Origin: Saccharicrinis sp963666825
Lineage (GTDB): Bacteria; Bacteroidota; Bacteroidia; Bacteroidales; Marinilabiliaceae
NCBI GenBank assembly: GCA_963666825.2
Contig: OY763044.2
Coordinates: 2,108,001-2,172,000, forward strand
DNA: 64,000 bases
Direction: 5' to 3'
The notes below the pieces were generated by a model that saw nothing but the letters and a program-made list of their open reading frames with translations, had not been told where the DNA came from and made no database searches. The position numbers were made by a program, and so were the translations under genes. The first letter of the stretch is position 1. Every line of letters begins with the position of its first letter. Shown here piece by piece: positions 58,794 through 64,000 of the stretch.

Positions 58794-59555
58794 TTAGATA
58801 CCTAATGCCTGACCTCCACCAATTTGAATTGTTTCGGCTGTAATAAATGAGGCATCCTTACTTGCTAAAAAGGAAACCACAGATGCTACTTCTTCAGGTT
58901 GACCAATTCGGCCTAATAAAATACTATTTTTCCACGATGCAAACACCTCAGGTTTAGTCGATTTAATTTGTGCATGAAAAGGAGTATCAATAGTACCCGG
59001 AGATACAGCATTCACTCTGATTCCATATTCGGCTAAATCTTTTGCCAACGCTCTTGTTATTGCATGAACTCCTGCTTTTGATGTTGCATAAACACCAGCT
59101 CCGGGACCACCAGCATTCCATCCCGCATTGGAAGTATAATTAATAATGGAAGCATTCTCTCCTTTTTTCAGGAAAGGAATTGCAGCTCTTGAGGCATAAA
59201 ATACCGAGTCAAGGTTCAATGCCATTACAAACCTGTAAAATTCTGTTGTCATTTCTTCAAACCTCGATCTTCCACCTAATCCTCCTGCATTATTTACCAA
59301 AAGATCTATTTTACCGTACTTCTCTCCTATTTTATTTATATTAGAAGTTACCTCTTCTTCACTTGTTACATCAAATCCATAATACTCAGCAGTTACACCC
59401 TCTGCAGCAAGCTCTTCTACTCTTTTAGCTCCTTGTTCGTCCTCAATACCATTTAATACTACTGTGTATCCATCTTTACCTAGCCTTTTAGCAACTTCGA
59501 ATCCAATTCCACCTGTTGCACCTGTAATTACAGCTATTTTCTCTTGTAAATCCAT
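58794..59555 (-). CDS. SDR oxidoreductase, probable DEH reductase of alginate catabolism
   Basis: 253 residues, classical SDR. TGATGGIG (12-19) cofactor loop, NNAG, catalytic Ser in INYTSNAGWN and Y-x-x-x-K in YATSKAG, with the C-terminal IQIGGGQALGI. In alginate clusters an SDR of this type reduces 4-deoxy-L-erythro-5-hexoseulose uronate (DEH) to 2-keto-3-deoxygluconate (KDG) with NAD(P)H. It lies 133 bases downstream of the MFS transporter and with KdgF, PL17 and PL6 in the same direction, so this assignment is favoured; a KduD-like role in pectin uronate breakdown is the alternative. Confidence 0.85.
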   Translation of the reverse strand: MDLQEKIAVITGATGGIGFEVAKRLGKDGYTVVLNGIEDEQGAKRVEELAAEGVTAEYYGFDVTSEEEVTSNINKIGEKYGKIDLLVNNAGGLGGRSRFEEMTTEFYRFVMALNLDSVFYASRAAIPFLKKGENASIINYTSNAGWNAGGPGAGVYATSKAGVHAITRALAKDLAEYGIRVNAVSPGTIDTPFHAQIKSTKPEVFASWKNSILLGRIGQPEEVASVVSFLASKDASFITAETIQIGGGQALGI

Positions 59556-59688
59556 GATTTTTAATAATTTTAAATTTCTAAATTTTATATATTGATTTAG
59601 ATGATACTCTCAATAATCCATCCGGGTCATTACGCCAATAATTTCATCCCGGTTGGTTATTGAGAACACATAAAACATAATTGATTTT

Positions 59689-60975
59689 TTATTTTTCTAC
59701 TGATTTAATGTCTTTTGCAAAAAAGTATATTGCACCTATTCCCAGGGGAACAAAAACTGCAATAGCTATGAATATTGGTGTGTAAGAATATTTAGCAACA
59801 ACTGGCACTAAAAAATTCATTATAATAACAGAAAATACACCTACCATTCCACCTAATCCGGCTAATGAACCAACTGATTTGCCACTAAAAAAATCACTCG
59901 GTAGTGTTTGTACATTACCAATTGCAAACTGAAAACCAAACAATACAACAAACACTATTAGAACGAATCGTAATGCTGTTGTGCCCCAAATTACTGTAGC
60001 TAACAAGCCCAACACCATAATTACACCTCCGATTACAATCGTCGTTTTTCGGCCTTTATTTATAGACTTGGTTTTGGAAATTATTTTACCAGATACAAAA
60101 CCACCGGCAATACTGCCTAATGCAGCTCCTACATATGGAACCCAGGCAAACATACCAACAGATTTAACATCAAAACGATAAACATCAAATAAATAAATCG
60201 GCATCCAACCTACAAATAACCACCATATTGGTTCCAGGAAAAAGCGTCCAAAAATAATAGACCAGGATTCCTTGTGAGATAGAATTTGTTTCAGACTTAA
60301 TCCCTTATCATTTTCATTGGAATTCTTATCTACATCACTTTGTCCTTCAAGAATATAGTTTCTCTCTTCGTCTGTAACCCACGGATGTTTTTTTAGATTT
60401 GCCTTATTTATAATAAGCCATGGAATAATCCAGGCAATTCCGAATGATCCGACAATCATAAAAGTTATTCTCCATCCAAAAGCAACAAATAAAGCTGCAA
60501 TTAACGGTGGTGCAATAACGGCACCGATTGAAGCCCCTGCATTAAATAAACCTTGTGCAATAGCTCTTTCTTTAATTGGAAACCACTCCGCATTACTTTT
60601 AACAGCCCCAGGCCAGTTTCCTGCTTCTGAAAGTCCGAGTAAACTTCTGAAAATTCCAAATGAAGCCAACCCTCTGGCAAAAGAATGCATAAACGAAGAA
60701 AGTCCCCAAACTCCAATTGCAATTACATAGCCTATTCTCGTACCTACTTTATCAAATAACTTACCAGAGAATAATTGGCCCAAAGCATAGGCTACCATAA
60801 AAATATTTAATATCAGACCGTAATCTCCCTTTGATAATCCTAATGTATTGGCAATAGAACCCTCAACATCTTCTCCTCCCCACATTATTCCCAAAGTACT
60901 ACGATCAATATAATTTATTACAGTAGCCAAAAATATTAAACCAATGATCCACCATCTAAAACCTTTAATCTTCAT
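59689..60975 (-). CDS. MFS uronate transporter (ExuT-like)
   Basis: 428 residues from ATG 60975; the frame opens at 61008, but the preferred Met directly precedes the first helix. Twelve membrane helices. The start (KGFRWWIIGLIFLATVINYIDRSTL) and G-x-L-x-D-x-x-G (GKLFDKVGTR) are typical of anion:cation symporters of the ExuT/hexuronate group. It probably brings unsaturated uronate or DEH across the inner membrane, between periplasmic lyases (PL6, PL17) and the cytosolic SDR. It lies 68 bases after the KdgF stop. Confidence 0.9.
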   Translation of the reverse strand: MKIKGFRWWIIGLIFLATVINYIDRSTLGIMWGGEDVEGSIANTLGLSKGDYGLILNIFMVAYALGQLFSGKLFDKVGTRIGYVIAIGVWGLSSFMHSFARGLASFGIFRSLLGLSEAGNWPGAVKSNAEWFPIKERAIAQGLFNAGASIGAVIAPPLIAALFVAFGWRITFMIVGSFGIAWIIPWLIINKANLKKHPWVTDEERNYILEGQSDVDKNSNENDKGLSLKQILSHKESWSIIFGRFFLEPIWWLFVGWMPIYLFDVYRFDVKSVGMFAWVPYVGAALGSIAGGFVSGKIISKTKSINKGRKTTIVIGGVIMVLGLLATVIWGTTALRFVLIVFVVLFGFQFAIGNVQTLPSDFFSGKSVGSLAGLGGMVGVFSVIIMNFLVPVVAKYSYTPIFIAIAVFVPLGIGAIYFFAKDIKSVEK

Positions 60976-61043
60976 ATTTTGTAGATTATTTTCAAGATGC
61001 ATAAACATCCAATTGTTAAAACTTAATTAGACTCTTTTTTCTT

Positions 61044-61412
61044 TTATTTCCCGAAGTAGGAAGTTTTTGTTCCATCAAGAAAATCTTCTCTAACAGGGCT
61101 AAAAACATCAATTAAAATGCCCTCTTGTAAACATACAGCACCATGTATTATATTGGGCTCTATATAGACTCCATCCCCACCTTTGATTATCTTTTTCTCA
61201 TCACCAATTGTAAACTCAAATTCTCCACTTGCACAATAAGTTGATTGCGTATGGAAATGTTGATGAGGAGATCCAATAGCTCCTTTTTCAAACTTAACTT
61301 TAACCATCATTATCTGATTGTCCCAACCCAAAATCTGACGACTAACTCCTCCTCCTAATTCTTCCCACTGAATATCATCTGATAACTTAAATTTTTCACT
61401 TGATCTTTTCAT
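61044..61412 (-). CDS. kdgF: KdgF-like cupin (unsaturated uronate linearization)
   Basis: 122 residues from ATG 61412; an open frame runs back into the PL17 gene but that part is not used. Single cupin barrel with the metal ligands of KdgF: His50, His52, Gln56 (SPHQHFHTQ) and His90 (PNIIHG). KdgF converts 4,5-unsaturated monouronates from pectin or alginate lysis to the linear keto form, speeding what otherwise happens slowly. It is cytosolic or periplasmic, with no signal peptide. It lies 37 bases after PL17, probably co-transcribed. Confidence 0.9.
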   Translation of the reverse strand: MKRSSEKFKLSDDIQWEELGGGVSRQILGWDNQIMMVKVKFEKGAIGSPHQHFHTQSTYCASGEFEFTIGDEKKIIKGGDGVYIEPNIIHGAVCLQEGILIDVFSPVREDFLDGTKTSYFGK

Positions 61413-61449
61413 GTCCACTATTTTAAAATCTATTTTTATGTATAAAATT

Positions 61450-63669
61450 CTACTTAAATAAATTATAAGGCCCCTTCCATTCGTAGGCCTTTCCATCAAC
61501 CATAACTGAATGATTTGTTGAGGAAGCATTGTCACTATTGGCTATAGCCAATATCACTTTTGTTTTTAGATTTAATTCTATTTCAATTACAGTGTAATTA
61601 ATGTCATTTTGGATTGTTCTGATGTTGGTAACCTGTCCCATCTGATCACGAACCAATTCGGTATTAAAATCATTTTTACCATGTATTTCTATGGTACTAG
61701 CAAAGCATGATGAAGATTCGCATGTTCTTCTAATCATAAAAGCAGGTTCGTTACGCAAACTAAATTCCGGATCCATTGCTCCTATTCGCATAAAATAGAT
61801 TTCATCATTTTTATGATTCTCTGTGGTATAAGTGTAAAATTTACGACCTGTCATCCACATTTGCTGATAACATGAGTTACTGGTTTGACCTTTGCCTTCC
61901 TCCCAAAGGTGTTGATATCCTGAATCACTTCCCATATTAGATCTGGAAGTTGTATTTGTTTTATATTCAGCATTTGTATACAAAGTCTGTCCCTGATAAT
62001 AATAAGGTAAATCATAAGTATGTATATTTTCGGCCTGAACATTAATGATGTCCACAACAATAGGATTCCTTGACAGATCTTTATCATTTATAAGAGCAAT
62101 GGTACGCTGTACTTTTGGCGAACCATAAGCATTGTTTTCCTTAGCACTTACAATTTGAAACTTTTCATCTTCTGCGTAAAAAAACCAATGCTCTGATGCG
62201 TATTTCTCAGCTACTTTTAGCTTTCCATTGAACTGACTTTTTTGATCTATTACTAATGTATTATGTGCAACAGTTTGTTTTGACCATGTATCATTTTCTG
62301 GTAAATATCGGCCTCCATGTTTGCTTTTTATATTCACATAACGCGCAGCTCCATATTCAGAAATAACTTCATTTCTATCATCATACATCATAAAACCAAG
62401 TCGATCAAAATGTCCGTGACCCATACCTTGCGATGCATAATCCATTACAATACAAGTTCCATATTTATCATTTGAACCTCTCAATATGCCAATAGCACCC
62501 TGATCACCTTCTGCACCATCTCTTAGTTCCATTGATTTCCATTCAAAAGGAACCTCCAATCCTTTCTCTATATCCTGAGCCACTTTTAACCCAGCATCAC
62601 TTATCATTACCATACGTTGTAATTTTGCAATACTAAGTAGTTCTTTTTCTTTAGGAAAAGCATTATAAATAATATCCAGGGCATTAATTAGTTCCGGTGA
62701 TTTAAATGACATATTCTTAACAGCATCATTTAAAGGAAAAAATTTACCTTCTGTATCTGTCATTTGTAAAGTTGCCAGCACAGCTTTTTTTAATATCTGG
62801 TCTCTGTACTGAAAAATCTTTAAATCCGGATTATTGTTATCAATTGCCTGTGCAAACATTATAAAAGGAAGCATCGAATACCTTTGATAATAAGGGCCTT
62901 CTGTATAATAACCATCAGGTGAAAACAATAAATCAATTTGCGATAAGAATCCTTTTGGATCATTATTTCCTTCTTGTTTAACTCCATACAATGCTCTTTC
63001 TACCAATTCGTTATTACCTATTGCATATCCTGTCATACCCACTGCAGCTGCTGCCCAAACTGCATGATTATGGATTCGGTTGAAAACATGAATATTTTCA
63101 ACTGACAGAAAATTTGCATACGGAATTAACAATTGGTTTTCAATCAACTCTTTTTCTGAATCTGATAAATAACTACGTACACAATCATATGCTTGCGAAG
63201 TATATACCAACCAATTTGCATCATTCAATTGTTGCCAAAACAATTTTCCCCTGGCATAAGATTTTTCAACAGGATGAAGTCCTAGGTGAGGAAACATATT
63301 TGCATACATAAACAGCATTGATTTTATATACTCTGCATATTTAGTATCACCAGTAATTTTATATAATTGCCCTGCACCACACATTGTTATATAATTCTGC
63401 TTATGAATATTATGTGTATATCCACCTGCAGGATCTTTGGGAACAGGAACTTTTATCCCTTTTCTCATTTCTGCATTAACAGTTTTAACCAGCCTTTTAT
63501 AGGAATAATCGAAAATTGAATATTTACCTAAACTGCTGTTAATTTGCTTTGCAGCTTTATCAGTTAATATTAATCCTGTAGAATTTTTCTCACTGGCAAC
63601 CATCGATGCTGAAAGAGCAATACATACAAGAAGAATAAAATATCTTACTGTTAAGTTTCTTTTGATCAT
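61450..63669 (-). CDS. PL17 oligoalginate lyase
   Basis: 739 residues from ATG 63669 with a signal peptide at about 1-26; an upstream ATG at 63696 would add nine residues. Alpha-toroid (about 30-370) then a heparinase II/III-like beta-sheet domain. Key strings: RIHNHAVWAAA (Asn and His of the active site), DGYYTEGPYYQRYSM (catalytic Tyr region) and YASQGMGHGHFDRLGF. PL17 releases unsaturated monouronate from alginate oligomers in exo fashion, typically following PL6 or PL7 enzymes. It lies 38 bases downstream of the PL6 gene and upstream of KdgF. Confidence 0.92.
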   Translation of the reverse strand: MIKRNLTVRYFILLVCIALSASMVASEKNSTGLILTDKAAKQINSSLGKYSIFDYSYKRLVKTVNAEMRKGIKVPVPKDPAGGYTHNIHKQNYITMCGAGQLYKITGDTKYAEYIKSMLFMYANMFPHLGLHPVEKSYARGKLFWQQLNDANWLVYTSQAYDCVRSYLSDSEKELIENQLLIPYANFLSVENIHVFNRIHNHAVWAAAAVGMTGYAIGNNELVERALYGVKQEGNNDPKGFLSQIDLLFSPDGYYTEGPYYQRYSMLPFIMFAQAIDNNNPDLKIFQYRDQILKKAVLATLQMTDTEGKFFPLNDAVKNMSFKSPELINALDIIYNAFPKEKELLSIAKLQRMVMISDAGLKVAQDIEKGLEVPFEWKSMELRDGAEGDQGAIGILRGSNDKYGTCIVMDYASQGMGHGHFDRLGFMMYDDRNEVISEYGAARYVNIKSKHGGRYLPENDTWSKQTVAHNTLVIDQKSQFNGKLKVAEKYASEHWFFYAEDEKFQIVSAKENNAYGSPKVQRTIALINDKDLSRNPIVVDIINVQAENIHTYDLPYYYQGQTLYTNAEYKTNTTSRSNMGSDSGYQHLWEEGKGQTSNSCYQQMWMTGRKFYTYTTENHKNDEIYFMRIGAMDPEFSLRNEPAFMIRRTCESSSCFASTIEIHGKNDFNTELVRDQMGQVTNIRTIQNDINYTVIEIELNLKTKVILAIANSDNASSTNHSVMVDGKAYEWKGPYNLFK

Positions 63670-63707
63670 GAATTTATTTTTTTTATCAATGCTCATAGGA
63701 AATACAT

Positions 63708-64000
63708 TTATGATTCTTCAATTACAATATCCTTAATTACTAATGGTTTTATATTGTACTTCAATCCCTTTGAATTTTGAAAAATTACATTTGTGATTTT
63801 AGTAACTGGTCCTCCATTGGTTAAAAACACATCTATGTAGTTACAGGCATTCATTTTAATATTGTGTATTGAATTTACCTGTACGCCATGAGTGCTAATT
63901 GATGTATTAGTGCCTGATCCAACATTTTCAAATTGACAGTCAGAAATACTTAACATGGGACCAAAAGTGCTTTCATCTGAACCTCCACGATATAAATTCA
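63708..64000 (-). CDS. PL6 alginate lyase, C-terminal part (partial)
   Basis: The frame is open to the right edge and stops at 63708, giving about 97 residues. It begins NLYRGGSDESTFGPML, then ISDCQFENV and THGVQVNSIHNIKM: the beta-helix end of PL6 alginate or chondroitin lyases, whose YRGGNDES-GP string is characteristic. The catalytic Lys/Arg lie in the missing part. An internal Met at 63956 is not the start. Together with PL17 it marks the alginate target of this cluster. Confidence 0.85.
   Translation of the reverse strand, partial: NLYRGGSDESTFGPMLSISDCQFENVGSGTNTSISTHGVQVNSIHNIKMNACNYIDVFLTNGGPVTKITNVIFQNSKGLKYNIKPLVIKDIVIEES

Noticed and set aside
61413..61535. Upstream extension of the kdgF frame
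   Set aside because: It overlaps the PL17 coding end, and the residues do not resemble a cupin; ATG at 61412 gives the normal family length.

Overview
The window looks like a chromosomal segment of an AT-rich, polysaccharide-degrading member of the Bacteroidota, probably marine or algae-associated. The evidence is SusC/SusD pairs, hybrid two-component (HTCS) regulators, many lipoprotein and secreted CAZymes, DUF6266 and GldN-like proteins, and a lack of Shine-Dalgarno sequences. No rRNA, tRNA or CRISPR array was seen. All family names come from motif recognition by eye; no database search was run.

Layout. (1) 1-2050: two small Spy/CpxP-like secreted proteins, then 1.4 kb of non-coding DNA with a duplicated dispersed element and a long degenerate 21-bp tandem array. 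(2) 2054-5806: a solitary nuclease-STAND ATPase, probably a phage-defence gene. (3) 5963-24811: a pectin-type polysaccharide utilization locus (PUL). It contains GH3, GH28, GH43, GH105, a carbohydrate esterase, SusD and SusC on the minus strand, and a divergent beta-propeller HTCS. (4) 25062-33440: a broken HAD phosphatase copy, a small unknown secreted protein, a pterin dehydratase, a PL1 pectate lyase with its own TPR-type HTCS, and the intact HAD phosphatase. (5) 34098-39557: an ABC ATPase, a permease-M1 aminopeptidase fusion, and a glutaminyl cyclase. (6) 39558-41747: a decayed lpxA remnant and an orphan GldN-like protein.

(7) 41851-54401 is the most unusual region: a tight four-gene minus-strand operon. 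In transcription order it encodes a two-TM TrkA-N/RyR protein, a SiaC(DUF1987)-AAA+ fusion, a 1666-residue TIR-NACHT-TPR protein, and a 994-residue zinc-ribbon-TIR-NACHT-TPR protein. I read it as a candidate NAD- or nucleotide-centred conflict (immune) system with a membrane sensor or effector, an AAA+ regulator and two TIR-STAND receptors. The large receptor's TPR array carries a near-perfect 378-bp duplication, a sign of recent change. (8) 54402-57900: GC-rich hairpins and short repeats, a DUF6266 protein, an RteC-like protein, and a small relic of a TauE gene, which together look like an accessory-DNA boundary. (9) 57902-64000: an alginate catabolic cluster on the minus strand. It holds a PL6 lyase (cut by the window edge), a PL17 oligoalginate lyase, a KdgF cupin, an ExuT-like MFS transporter, an SDR reductase and a TauE/SafE exporter. 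It forms a coherent path from alginate to unsaturated uronate, DEH and KDG.

Regulation: direct repeats about two helical turns apart lie upstream of susC/HTCS and of the PL1 gene and are plausible HTCS operators. Hairpin-plus-T-run terminators mark most transcript ends, and inside the pectin locus they separate susCD and the esterase as independent units.
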